Source: a virus. Taken from it: 24,851 nucleotides of DNA. Below the pieces are notes generated by a model. It saw only the letters and a list, made by a program, of their open reading frames with translations, ran no database searches and had not been told where the DNA came from. Shown piece by piece: positions 1 to 7,575 of this stretch. Numbering within the stretch: the first letter of the stretch is position 1; each line of letters starts with the position of its first letter. The position numbers were made by a program, and so were the translations under genes. The DNA is taken from positions 1-24,851 of IMG/VR virus record IMGVR_UViG_3300049423_000014, one strand, 5' to 3'.

Positions 1-12
1 GGCAAACCAACA

Positions 13-1254
13 ATGAAAATATTCAATCCTGCACATTTCCTGCGTCACATTTCGATGCCAACTCTGCGCGAATTCACCGAAGCGCACACCCTGGGCCAAA
101 GCCTGGTCATTGACTGGAGCCTGGCGCAGGAACTGCTGCCTACCGAGGTCAATGATGCGGTCGCGTTGCTTGACGCTTCCATGCAGGGTGCCGAGATGAC
201 GCAAGCCGAGCGTGAGTTGGTTGAATACAAGTTGCACCTCTGGCACGACGACCTGCGCCGCGCACACCTGATGTCCAACGATCTCTCCATCCAAGAGTTT
301 CAGACCGCATGCGCCGGTGACCGCGAGGTGCAGGAAGCATTTGCCAGCCGAGATGCCCGCGAGCAGTCGCTGTGGATGCTGACCTTTCGGGACACCGCGT
401 TTCGCAACGCTGAAATGCACATCGCCTTTCAGGCCAAGTCCAATGGCAAGTACTGGAAAAAGCATCGCATCCAGCCAGGGCTCGATCCGATGCAAGACCG
501 CAGCAAACTCGATGCCTTTTGCCACGAGGTGGCTAAGCTTTACAAGAGCGTGGGCGGTGGCGACGGCACCCACATTGAGGTCAGCAAACGGGCCGCCGAC
601 GGCAGCGTTCAACTGACCATCTACATCGAAGGCCCAGTCACGGCGATCGCACATTTTTCTGAGAATAGTTTCAAGCGCATCAACACCCGCATCGCGCTGG
701 AGACCGCGTTGGTATACCAGCCGTCGACCGGCTTCATTGAAACCATCGTCAAGGGTGGAGCCAAGAATCATGGCGCAGTGCTGGAACTCTTTGGCAAGCA
801 CGTGGTGGAGACGGCCATCAAGCCTGAAGAAATTGAGAAGACCCGCTACAAACTCAACGCCTTGCGCGACGGCATGATGGAGCCGTTTGAGGACTGGTCA
901 CCTCACGGCGTCGAGAAGGTTCGCCTGCGCCGGGCACGCTTCACGCCCATGGGTCGAACCGGCATTTCGTTTCAGGTGGAAGCACCATCGGCTAAAGACC
1001 AGGACGATGCGATCCGGCTGGCGCTGACGGGACTCAAAGTGCATCACTCTTTTGAGTCGGAATACAACATGAGCAGTGCCTCGGTCATCGTCTACACACT
1101 GGCTACCGAAAGCCGCAAGGCCGGACATTTCAGCTTTGATATTTCTGCCACAGGGTCTTCGACCATCAAAAACTTGGCTGATAAAAACCAGCCTACGGCA
1201 CTTGCTGTATTGCGTTCGCTGAACGTGATCGAAGCAGAAGAGGTTGCGGCGTGA
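13..1254 (+). CDS. Conserved-looking protein of unknown function, first of a coupled pair
   Basis: A 413-residue soluble protein that I do not recognise. It has no signal peptide, membrane segment or clear enzyme motif. The N-terminal third is rich in charged helices (about residues 50-150) and the rest alternates strands and helices, with basic patches such as RLRRARF near residue 305. The ATG at 13 is the first in the window; only 12 bases precede it, so its ribosome site and promoter cannot be judged. The stop overlaps the GTG start of the next gene (GTGA), which implies translational coupling and a shared role. Position beside a phage replication operon, but separated from it by a terminator, fits an accessory or regulatory unit. 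The reading frame is confident; function is open. Confidence 0.8.
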   Translation: MKIFNPAHFLRHISMPTLREFTEAHTLGQSLVIDWSLAQELLPTEVNDAVALLDASMQGAEMTQAERELVEYKLHLWHDDLRRAHLMSNDLSIQEFQTACAGDREVQEAFASRDAREQSLWMLTFRDTAFRNAEMHIAFQAKSNGKYWKKHRIQPGLDPMQDRSKLDAFCHEVAKLYKSVGGGDGTHIEVSKRAADGSVQLTIYIEGPVTAIAHFSENSFKRINTRIALETALVYQPSTGFIETIVKGGAKNHGAVLELFGKHVVETAIKPEEIEKTRYKLNALRDGMMEPFEDWSPHGVEKVRLRRARFTPMGRTGISFQVEAPSAKDQDDAIRLALTGLKVHHSFESEYNMSSASVIVYTLATESRKAGHFSFDISATGSSTIKNLADKNQPTALAVLRSLNVIEAEEVAA

Positions 1255-2216
1255 GTCTTGCGCAAATCAGTGCCACCGGCGTGTTGTGCCAACTCCTTGA
1301 GCGAGAAAAGCCCGAGGTCAACGGCATGACTCTGTTGGGTGGTGAATATGGGAACGCCGGACGAGATTTGTTGCGTGAACGATTGCTTGTCGTTGGCGCG
1401 TCACTCTCTCACGTGACGTGCCCTGAGTGTGGTGTGGAATTGGCGCGCGTCGTTCGTGATCTAGCCCATGAAAACATCCTGCTCTACTGCGATGAATGCG
1501 GCGAAGTCACCAGCCCTCGGTCATTGCAAGAGACCTACAAGGTGAGCCTGCCCAAGTTCATCGACCGGCTCATGCTCGGGTTGGGGACCCAGCCCAGCGC
1601 GAAGAAAGAAGTTGCCACCGAGGTGGCCTGGCGCATCGGGGTCACGGAGCCTGTGCGCGGCAGGCCGCTGACCTGGTACTTTGCTCGCCACCTGCATGAC
1701 CACAAGTCGGCGCAGCGGCTGGTGGAAACCATTCGGCAGGACCAGGCGCACAAGTCAGCGAAGGTGCTCACCAGCAGCGCCTTGCCCCTGCCCGAGGGCT
1801 CGCCCCTGAGTGACTTTGATGTGGTTCATCTCAGTGATATCGCCCGCATCTCGCAAAGCAAATTTGAGTTCTTCAATGACCGTATGACCGTGCCCGTTGC
1901 CGCTCCGGTTGAAGACAGCCAGTTTCAAACTACCCTGCGCCAGGTACGCACGGAGGGCAAGGCGCGCGTGGATGGCGTTGACTATGCGCTGGAGCCACGG
2001 CAGAAAGATTTATTGCTGGCGCTGATAGCCACCCGGCACCACGAACTGGAAAACGCACAGTTGCGCACGGCATGCGGATCACAGGCTAATTCGTTCTCAC
2101 CCACCAAAGTGTTCGATCGTAATCCCGTGGTCTACAAGCGGTTCATCAAGTACCAGCCCAGTGACGGTATTTACGCCTTGCAAATACCGGAGGAAGACCG
2201 TGACTGGCTGACCTGA
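1251..2216 (+). CDS. Zinc-ribbon protein with winged-helix-like C-terminus, unknown function
   Basis: A 321-residue protein starting at a GTG that overlaps the previous stop by four bases. Cysteines 57 and 60 (CPEC) and 80 and 83 (CDEC) form a four-cysteine zinc ribbon. The last about 70 residues, from YALEPRQ to IYALQI, resemble a winged helix-turn-helix with a terminal beta-hairpin like that of response-regulator output domains. A DNA-binding or regulatory role is inferred from these two elements only. No catalytic motif is seen. It is followed directly by a rho-independent terminator, so it closes the transcription unit it shares with the gene at 13. A later ATG (position 1326) is possible, but the overlap favours 1251. 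Confidence 0.8.
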   Translation: MSLAQISATGVLCQLLEREKPEVNGMTLLGGEYGNAGRDLLRERLLVVGASLSHVTCPECGVELARVVRDLAHENILLYCDECGEVTSPRSLQETYKVSLPKFIDRLMLGLGTQPSAKKEVATEVAWRIGVTEPVRGRPLTWYFARHLHDHKSAQRLVETIRQDQAHKSAKVLTSSALPLPEGSPLSDFDVVHLSDIARISQSKFEFFNDRMTVPVAAPVEDSQFQTTLRQVRTEGKARVDGVDYALEPRQKDLLLALIATRHHELENAQLRTACGSQANSFSPTKVFDRNPVVYKRFIKYQPSDGIYALQIPEEDRDWLT

Positions 2217-2274
2217 GTCACTGCAACCCTCTTAAACCTAAGCTTTAACCTGCACCAGCCCGCAGGTCCATCCC

Positions 2275-2310
2275 AAACCCGGCGCTCACCTGTACGAGCC
2301 CGGGTTTTTT
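2275..2310 (+). terminator. Rho-independent terminator after the left-end gene pair
   Basis: AAACCCGG at 2275-2282 pairs with CCGGGTTT at 2300-2307, with further GC pairing (GCTC with GAGC) inside around a short loop. A run of six T follows. It sits about 60 bases after the stop at 2216 and separates the left pair from the replication operon. Confidence 0.85.
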
Positions 2311-2462
2311 GCATTTTGTCCGCACGAAACGCATTTGAGGAATGCCGCTGAGGAGTCTGAGGAACGGCTTGAGTAATCCCGATTGTTGAAATTCATCTCA
2401 CTGGTTAGCGAGGCAAACGAGCTTCAAAAAACCGGGGTTTTTTCAACACCAAGGAGATTCAA
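2311..2462 (+). promoter_or_regulatory. Leader region of the replication operon
   Basis: Non-coding stretch between the terminator and the TTG start at 2463. It should carry the operon promoter, but I find no convincing -35/-10 pair. It holds four TGAG/TGAGG words at 2336, 2349, 2358 and 2370, an A-run/T-run inverted repeat (2423-2446) and a strong AAGGAG ribosome site at 2451-2456. Confidence 0.4.
2423..2446. repeat. Inverted repeat just upstream of the first replication gene
   Basis: AAAAAACC and GGTTTTTT face each other around two G bases, flanked by TTC and CAA that extend the dyad. It ends five bases before the AAGGAG ribosome site. It could be a transcription attenuator acting in either direction or a protein site. 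As RNA the hairpin would need a small loop, so its strength is uncertain. Confidence 0.45.
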
Positions 2463-2681
2463 TTGCAATCCGCAGAAAAGGTCAAGCACCTCAACCAAAC
2501 CCAGTTAGCAGAGCGCTGGGACGTCGCTGAAGCGACGCTAGAAAGATGGCGCAGCGACGGCATCGGTCCGGTCTTCATGAAGATCCAGGGCCGCGTGTTG
2601 TACCGCGTCGAAGACATCGAAGCATTCGAGTCCGACAGCTTGCGCCAAAGCACCTCAAGTGCAGTGGGAGGTGCAGCATGA
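2463..2681 (+). CDS. Small helix-turn-helix DNA-binding protein (excisionase/MerR-like fold)
   Basis: A 72-residue protein. The core from LNQTQLAERWDV to VLYRVEDIEAF matches the HTH_17 pattern found in excisionases and small phage regulators: recognition helix ATLERWRS, then a wing and the YRVEDIEAF signature. The TTG start at 2463 is chosen because AAGGAG lies six bases upstream and no ATG is available before the conserved domain. Its stop overlaps the next start (ATGA). As first gene of the replication operon it may regulate it or bind DNA at the origin; both are inference. Excisionase function is possible, but no integrase is seen next to it. Confidence 0.82.
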   Translation: MQSAEKVKHLNQTQLAERWDVAEATLERWRSDGIGPVFMKIQGRVLYRVEDIEAFESDSLRQSTSSAVGGAA

Positions 2682-3163
2682 GCACGCTACCGCTTGATCA
2701 TCCCGATCAAATTTTGTCCATTCCCGTGGGCACATTGGCTGAGCAGTCCGGCGAGTCGCTGTTCCAGCTTAAAAACAATGCGGCCGACTTTCTGGTGATG
2801 GCCAAAACCATCGTCGAGCACATCGACCGCGCGCTGGATTTGAAGTACTCAGCGCAGGCCCACCAACTGCGCCTGGCTGCAGGCAAAGACACCGGCGTTG
2901 TTCATTTCGATGACGGCCGCGTGCACATCACCGCTGACCTTCCTAAAAAGATCGAGTGGGACCAAGCCCGCCTCGCTGACATCACGCAGCGCATTGCCGC
3001 CAATGGCGACAACCCGGCCGAGTACGTCGAGATCAGCTACCGCGTCTCGGAAACCAAGTTCAACGCGTGGCCCGAATCGCTCAAGAGCTCGTTCTCTGCG
3101 GCCCGCACCCTCAAAACCGGCAAGCCGGGCTTTCGTCTCGCACTTCAAGGAGAAAACAAATGA
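2678..3163 (+). CDS. Phage early protein of unknown function
   Basis: A 161-residue soluble protein that I do not recognise. The start ATG at 2678 overlaps the previous stop (ATGA), and this start is preferred over upstream in-frame codons inside the preceding gene. The first half contains a helical stretch (ESLFQLKNNAADFLVMAKTI) and the second half a YVEISYRVSETKFNAW segment. There are no cysteines and no membrane segments. Its stop again overlaps the next start. Position between an HTH protein and a Sak4-like ATPase suggests an accessory role in recombination or replication. Confidence 0.78.
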   Translation: MSTLPLDHPDQILSIPVGTLAEQSGESLFQLKNNAADFLVMAKTIVEHIDRALDLKYSAQAHQLRLAAGKDTGVVHFDDGRVHITADLPKKIEWDQARLADITQRIAANGDNPAEYVEISYRVSETKFNAWPESLKSSFSAARTLKTGKPGFRLALQGENK

Positions 3164-4092
3164 GCCTTCCCATCATCACCGCTGACCAGCGGTTGGCCGA
3201 ACGCCGTGGCGTCAAAGGCGTTCTCGTCGGCAAAAGCGGCATCGGCAAAACCTCGCAGCTGTGGACCCTCAAACCCAGCGCCACTTTGTTCTTTGACCTG
3301 GAAGCGGGCGACCTCGCAGTAGAAGGCTGGGCCGGTGACACGGTGCGCCCACGCACATGGCAGGAGTGCCGCGACTTTGCCGTCTTCATTGGCGGCCCCA
3401 ACCCGGCGCTGCGAGATGACCAGCCCTATAGCCAGGCGCACTTTGATGCGGTGTGCCAGCGCTTTGGCCAGGCCTCGGCCATGGACAAGTACGACACCGT
3501 ATTCGTGGACTCGATCACCGTGGCTGGGCGTCTGTGCCTTCAGTGGTGCAAAGGTCAGCCCCAAGCCTTTTCAGAAAAAACCGGCAAGCCCGATAGCCGG
3601 GGTGCTTACGGTTTGATGGGCCAGGAAATGATCGGCTGGCTCACCCACTTGCAGCACACCCGTCGCAAGAACGTGTGGTTCGTCGGCATCTTGAACGAAG
3701 CGCTGGACGACTTCAACCGCCGCGTTTTCTCTCTTCAGGTTGACGGTTCCAAAACCGGACTGGAATTGCCCGGCATCGTCGATGAGGTGGTCACGCTGAC
3801 CGAACTCAAAAGTGATGACGGCAACAGCTACCGCGCCTTTGTATGCCACACCCTCAACAACTGGGGCTATCCGGCCAAAGACCGTTCAGGTCGCCTTGAC
3901 GCCATTGAGGAGCCCGACCTGGGCCGCCTCATGGAAAAGATTGCTGGTCCGGCCAAACCCGCACCAGAACGGCTTGACTTTGCGCGGCCCGCCAGCAGCG
4001 TTGCGCCTTTGTCAGAAGCCAGCACCTCAAGTGAAGACGTCACAGACACCAGTTTCGACCCCACTTCCTTCAACCCCACTCAGGAGTCCTGA
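3160..4092 (+). CDS. Sak4-like RecA-fold ATPase (AAA_24 family), recombination protein
   Basis: A 310-residue P-loop ATPase. Walker A is GKSGIGKT at residues 24-31; a Walker B-like segment YDTVFVD ends in Asp117; NVWFVGILNE near residue 180 fits a sensor strand. The last about 60 residues are low-complexity, rich in Ser, Thr, Pro and acidic residues. The fold and order match the AAA_24/Sak4 proteins that phages use for single-strand annealing and homologous recombination, usually beside an ssDNA-binding protein, as here. The start at 3160 overlaps the previous stop (ATGA), with AAGGAG at 3148-3153 as ribosome site. Family assignment is by motif and context; the exact activity (annealing versus strand exchange) is not readable. 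Confidence 0.83.
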   Translation: MSLPIITADQRLAERRGVKGVLVGKSGIGKTSQLWTLKPSATLFFDLEAGDLAVEGWAGDTVRPRTWQECRDFAVFIGGPNPALRDDQPYSQAHFDAVCQRFGQASAMDKYDTVFVDSITVAGRLCLQWCKGQPQAFSEKTGKPDSRGAYGLMGQEMIGWLTHLQHTRRKNVWFVGILNEALDDFNRRVFSLQVDGSKTGLELPGIVDEVVTLTELKSDDGNSYRAFVCHTLNNWGYPAKDRSGRLDAIEEPDLGRLMEKIAGPAKPAPERLDFARPASSVAPLSEASTSSEDVTDTSFDPTSFNPTQES

Positions 4093-4094
4093 AC

Positions 4095-4709
4095 ATGACT
4101 TACTTCGATTTTAATTCTGCGTCCGAGCAAACCTCTTTTGACCTGATCCCTAAAGCCACGCTGGTGCGTGTGCGCATGACCATCAAACCCGGCGGCTTCG
4201 ACGATGCCTCGCAAGGCTGGACTGGCGGCTACGCCACCCGAAGTACCAGCACCGGCTCGGTGTACCTCAACTGCGAATTCGTGGTGACCGATGGTGAGTT
4301 TGCACGCCGCAAGATGTGGTCACTCATTGGTTTGCACAGTCCCAAGGGACCTGAGTGGGCCAACATGGGCCGCACCATGGTGAAGGCCATCCTGAACTCG
4401 GCGCGCAACGTCCAGCCGGGTGACAACAGCCAAGCCGCCCAGAACGCCCGGCGTATCAGCGGCTTTGCGGATCTGGATGGCATTGAGTTCCTGGGCAGGG
4501 TGGACTGGGACAAAGACCAGAACGGCCAGGACAAGGCGGTCATCAAGGCGGCAGTGACGCCGGATCACAAGGACTACGCCGCTGCCATGGGTGCACCGCG
4601 AACAGCAGCGCCAGCGACTGCATCTGCCGGTGTTGCGCCCGCAGCCAATGCCTATGCCCAAGCCACAGGTCGTGCGCCGGTTCCCGGTCGTCCGAGCTGG
4701 GCACAGTAA
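4095..4709 (+). CDS. Probable phage ssDNA-binding protein
   Basis: A 204-residue protein. The first about 150 residues look like a beta-rich OB-type domain (KATLVRVRMTIKPGG, VYLNCEFVVTDGEFARRKMW, IEFLGRVDWD). The tail is Ala/Pro-rich and disordered and ends in PSWAQ. Such a folded head plus flexible tail is typical of SSB-like proteins, and related genes commonly sit next to Sak4-type ATPases. The tail lacks the acidic DDIPF tip of bacterial SSB, so the assignment rests on context and general shape. CAGGAG at 4081-4086 precedes the ATG by eight bases, and the gene follows the ATPase by two bases. Confidence 0.62.
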   Translation: MTYFDFNSASEQTSFDLIPKATLVRVRMTIKPGGFDDASQGWTGGYATRSTSTGSVYLNCEFVVTDGEFARRKMWSLIGLHSPKGPEWANMGRTMVKAILNSARNVQPGDNSQAAQNARRISGFADLDGIEFLGRVDWDKDQNGQDKAVIKAAVTPDHKDYAAAMGAPRTAAPATASAGVAPAANAYAQATGRAPVPGRPSWAQ

Positions 4710-4724
4710 GCGGGGATCACAGCC

Positions 4725-6419
4725 ATGATGCTTCGACCCCGCCAATCCCTGCTGGTCCAACGTACCCTGGACGCGCTCGCTCTGCATGGCAACACGCTGG
4801 CTGTCGCGCCCACCGGGTCTGGCAAGACCATCATGTTGTCGGCGGTGGTCGGCAAGATATTGTCTGAGCCGGATGCCAAGGCCTGCGTGCTGGCACACCG
4901 CACCGAACTGACCGGTCAGAACCGGGCCAAGTTCTCTCGCGTCAATCCTGGCTTGAGCACCTCGGTGTTTGATGCCCAGGAAAAGTCTTGGGCGGGTGAT
5001 GCCACTTTTGCGATGGTGCAAACCCTCTCGCGGCCCATGAACCTTGCGCAGATGCCCACGCTTGATTTGCTGGTCATCGATGAGGCGCACCACGCGTCCT
5101 CACCCAGCTACCGGGTGGTCATCGACCAGGTGTTGGCCAAGAATTCCAAGGCTGCTATCTGCGGCCTTACCGCCACTCCCAACCGGGGTGACGGCAAAGG
5201 CCTGCGCGAGGTGTTCTCCAACGTGGCCGATCAGATCAGTCTGGGCGAGATGATCGCAAGCGGCCATTTGGTCTCACCGCGAACCTTTGTGATTGATGTT
5301 GGCGCGCAGCAGGCACTGCAGAACGTGCGCCGCACAGCGATCGACTTCGACATGGAGCAGGTGGCCACGATTCTCAATAAATCGCTGATCACTGAAGCGG
5401 TGATTGCGCACTGGAAGCAAAAAGCGGCTGACCGCAAGACCATTGTCTTTTGTTCCACCGTGGCACACGCGAAAAGTGTCTGCGAGGCGTTTGTGGCTGC
5501 CGGTGTGCAATCTGTGCTGATCCATGGCGAGTTGTCGCCGGTTGAACGCCAGACAAGGCTGCAAGCATTTGAGACCGGCAGCGCCCAGGTGGTGGTCAAT
5601 GTGGCGGTGCTCACCGAGGGCTACGACTACACACCTACATCTTGTGTGGTGTTGCTGCGCCCGAGTTCCTACAAGTCCACCTTCATTCAGATGGTTGGTC
5701 GTGGTCTTCGCACAGTGGACCCGCAGGAGTTTCCCGGCGTCATCAAGTCCGATTGCGTGGTGTTGGATTTCGGTACAGCCAGTCTGATGCATGGCGCGCT
5801 GGAGCAAGAGGTCAACCTTGATGGCCACACTCACGAGGGTGAAGCACCCACCAAAGAGTGTCCGGAGTGCGGCGCCACCGTGCCGCTGTCATGCATGGAG
5901 TGCCCGTTGTGCGGCCACATCTGGGAGCGCCAGCCAGAGGATACCGGCGCACTCTCGGATTTCATCATGAGTGAAATAGATCTGCTCAAACGCTCGAATT
6001 TCCGGTGGTGCGATCTGTTTGGTTGTGACGACGCCTTGATGGCCACGGGCTTTACCGCCTGGGGCGGCGTGTTTTTCCTGAACGGCCGCTGGCATGCCAT
6101 CGGTGGTGCCAAGTCGCAGCGTCCCGCTTTGCTTGCTGTGGGCGAGCGCACCGTGTGCATGGCGCGCGCTGATGACTGGCTCAACGACCATGAGTCGGCC
6201 GACTCGGCGCACAAGACCCGGCGCTGGCTCAACGAGCCGCCCACGGTCAAGCAACTGGTCTACCTGCCAGAGGCGATGCGAACAGATTTCGGCATGACCC
6301 GCTACCAGGCCTCCGCTTTGTTGTCGTTTCAGTTCAACCGCAAAGAGATTCAGCGCCTGGTCACCGCTGCCAATGACGCGCATCACAGCAGTCACTCCCA
6401 AGTTTTGGAGGCGGCTTGA
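4725..6419 (+). CDS. DEAH-type SF2 DNA helicase with C-terminal zinc cluster
   Basis: A 564-residue superfamily 2 helicase. Motif I is APTGSGKT (28-35), motif II DEAH (119-122), motif III-like GLTATP (147-152) and motif VI QMVGRGLRT (322-330). After the helicase core come Cys379, 382, 390, 393 and 396, enough for a zinc ribbon, then about 160 residues of unrecognised sequence. It probably unwinds or remodels DNA during phage replication or recombination, in the manner of UvsW- or RadD-like helicases. The start is ATG ATG at 4725; the ribosome site (GGGGA at 4712) is modest. The stop overlaps the TTG start of the next gene. Confidence 0.9.
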   Translation: MMLRPRQSLLVQRTLDALALHGNTLAVAPTGSGKTIMLSAVVGKILSEPDAKACVLAHRTELTGQNRAKFSRVNPGLSTSVFDAQEKSWAGDATFAMVQTLSRPMNLAQMPTLDLLVIDEAHHASSPSYRVVIDQVLAKNSKAAICGLTATPNRGDGKGLREVFSNVADQISLGEMIASGHLVSPRTFVIDVGAQQALQNVRRTAIDFDMEQVATILNKSLITEAVIAHWKQKAADRKTIVFCSTVAHAKSVCEAFVAAGVQSVLIHGELSPVERQTRLQAFETGSAQVVVNVAVLTEGYDYTPTSCVVLLRPSSYKSTFIQMVGRGLRTVDPQEFPGVIKSDCVVLDFGTASLMHGALEQEVNLDGHTHEGEAPTKECPECGATVPLSCMECPLCGHIWERQPEDTGALSDFIMSEIDLLKRSNFRWCDLFGCDDALMATGFTAWGGVFFLNGRWHAIGGAKSQRPALLAVGERTVCMARADDWLNDHESADSAHKTRRWLNEPPTVKQLVYLPEAMRTDFGMTRYQASALLSFQFNRKEIQRLVTAANDAHHSSHSQVLEAA

Positions 6420-6820
6420 AGTGCGCCGTCTGTGCCCGCCAGGCCAAAGGCTACGGCTGGTTTAACCCCAGCCTCAAACGCAGCGACCCCGCTCGCTACT
6501 CAGACCAATGGGTGTTTTGCTCGCGCCGCTGCCAAAACGCCTTCTCAACACTCATGAATAAAACGGAGGGACAAATGATTGATCCAAGTGAAATGGAAAC
6601 AACGGCCATGTGCGCGTGCCTGCAGCCACTGGGCGAGTTCGTAGGCTCAATCGGCATGGATCGCCCGCTGGCCAGTTACAGCCGCATTGAGGTGCTGACA
6701 CTGATTGACGTCGTGGTGACGGCTTACCAAGGCCAGATGACGGCTGAACACGAACGCATGGCTGCGCGCGACCGGGCGTTTTTGCAAGAGCGCCTGAGCT
6801 TGCAGAAGGGTCGTGTGTGA
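6416..6820 (+). CDS. Small zinc-binding phage protein (DUF6511-like)
   Basis: A 134-residue protein whose N-terminus carries Cys3, Cys6, Cys35 and Cys39 (CAVC and CSRRC), a probable four-cysteine zinc site with a conserved-looking GYGWFNP between. The rest is mostly helical. The TTG start at 6416 overlaps the helicase stop and is preceded by GGAGG at 6406-6410, an ideal ribosome site. I recall similar proteins labelled DUF6511 in phages; that label is from memory and tentative. Function unknown. Location between helicase and nuclease suggests a helper in DNA processing. Confidence 0.75.
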   Translation: MKCAVCARQAKGYGWFNPSLKRSDPARYSDQWVFCSRRCQNAFSTLMNKTEGQMIDPSEMETTAMCACLQPLGEFVGSIGMDRPLASYSRIEVLTLIDVVVTAYQGQMTAEHERMAARDRAFLQERLSLQKGRV

Positions 6821-7575
6821 TGCTTGACTTCAATGCCCGCCCCAAAATTCAGGAACAGATCAGCCAGCTCATTGATGCAGCTTTAACTCGCGAGCGCGAT
6901 GGCCAAACACCACGCGACTACCTGGGGGCATCGCGCTTGGGCGTCTCGTGCGAGCGCGCGCTGCAATATGAGTACACGCACACACCAGTGGACGACGGCC
7001 GTGATTTCTCCGGCCGCTTGCTGCGCATCTTTGAGGTAGGCCACACGCTGGAAGACCTGGCCATCCGCTGGTTGCGCATGGCTGGGTTTGACCTGTACAC
7101 GCGCAAAGTCCAGGGCGGTCAGTTCGGCTTTTCCGTGGCAGGTGGACGTATCCGGGGCCACGTCGACGGGATCCTGAATACCGGACCTGCCGATCTGGGC
7201 GTGAGCTACCCGGCGCTGTGGGAGTTCAAGACCATGAACGACAAATCCTGGCGCGACACCGTCAAACACGGGGTGGCTAAGTCCAAGCCGGTCTATGCCG
7301 CACAGGTTGCGGTCTACCAGGCCTACATGGAAGCCAGCATTCCGGGCATATCTGCCAACCCGGCGCTTTTTACGGCCATCAACAAAGACACCCAGGAAAT
7401 CTGGTTCGAGTTGCTGCCCTTTGACGGTGGGCTGGCGCAGCGCATGTCGGACCGCGCCGTGCGCGTGATCACCGCCACCAGCGCAAGCGAGGTCTTGCCG
7501 CGCTTTGCCACCACACCTACCCACATGGAGTGCAAGTTCTGCGCGTGGCAGGACCGCTGCTGGGGGACTCAATGA
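6820..7575 (+). CDS. PD-(D/E)XK nuclease, Cas4/RecB-like with probable Fe-S cluster
   Basis: A 251-residue nuclease. Catalytic residues are visible as Asp116 (GHVDG), Glu135 and Lys137 (WEFKT) and the motif IV Gln162 (QVAVYQ). Cys44 (SCERALQY) together with Cys238, Cys241 and Cys247 (CKFCAWQDRC) reproduces the one-plus-three cysteine layout of the Cas4/AddB iron-sulfur nucleases. It probably resects DNA ends to produce the single strands used by the Sak4-like ATPase encoded upstream. ATG at 6820 shares a base with the previous stop; GTG at 6817 is an alternative. The stop overlaps the next start (ATGA). Confidence 0.88.
   Translation: MLDFNARPKIQEQISQLIDAALTRERDGQTPRDYLGASRLGVSCERALQYEYTHTPVDDGRDFSGRLLRIFEVGHTLEDLAIRWLRMAGFDLYTRKVQGGQFGFSVAGGRIRGHVDGILNTGPADLGVSYPALWEFKTMNDKSWRDTVKHGVAKSKPVYAAQVAVYQAYMEASIPGISANPALFTAINKDTQEIWFELLPFDGGLAQRMSDRAVRVITATSASEVLPRFATTPTHMECKFCAWQDRCWGTQ

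Noticed and set aside
2650-4033. The 13-base word AGCACCTCAAGTG present at 2650 and 4021
   Set aside because: Both copies encode Ser-Thr-Ser-Ser in linker-like tails, and several chance matches of this length are expected in a window this size.
4320-5093. A 257-codon minus-strand open frame across the SSB-helicase junction
   Set aside because: It opposes two well-supported genes and encodes Arg/Gly-rich sequence without any motif.
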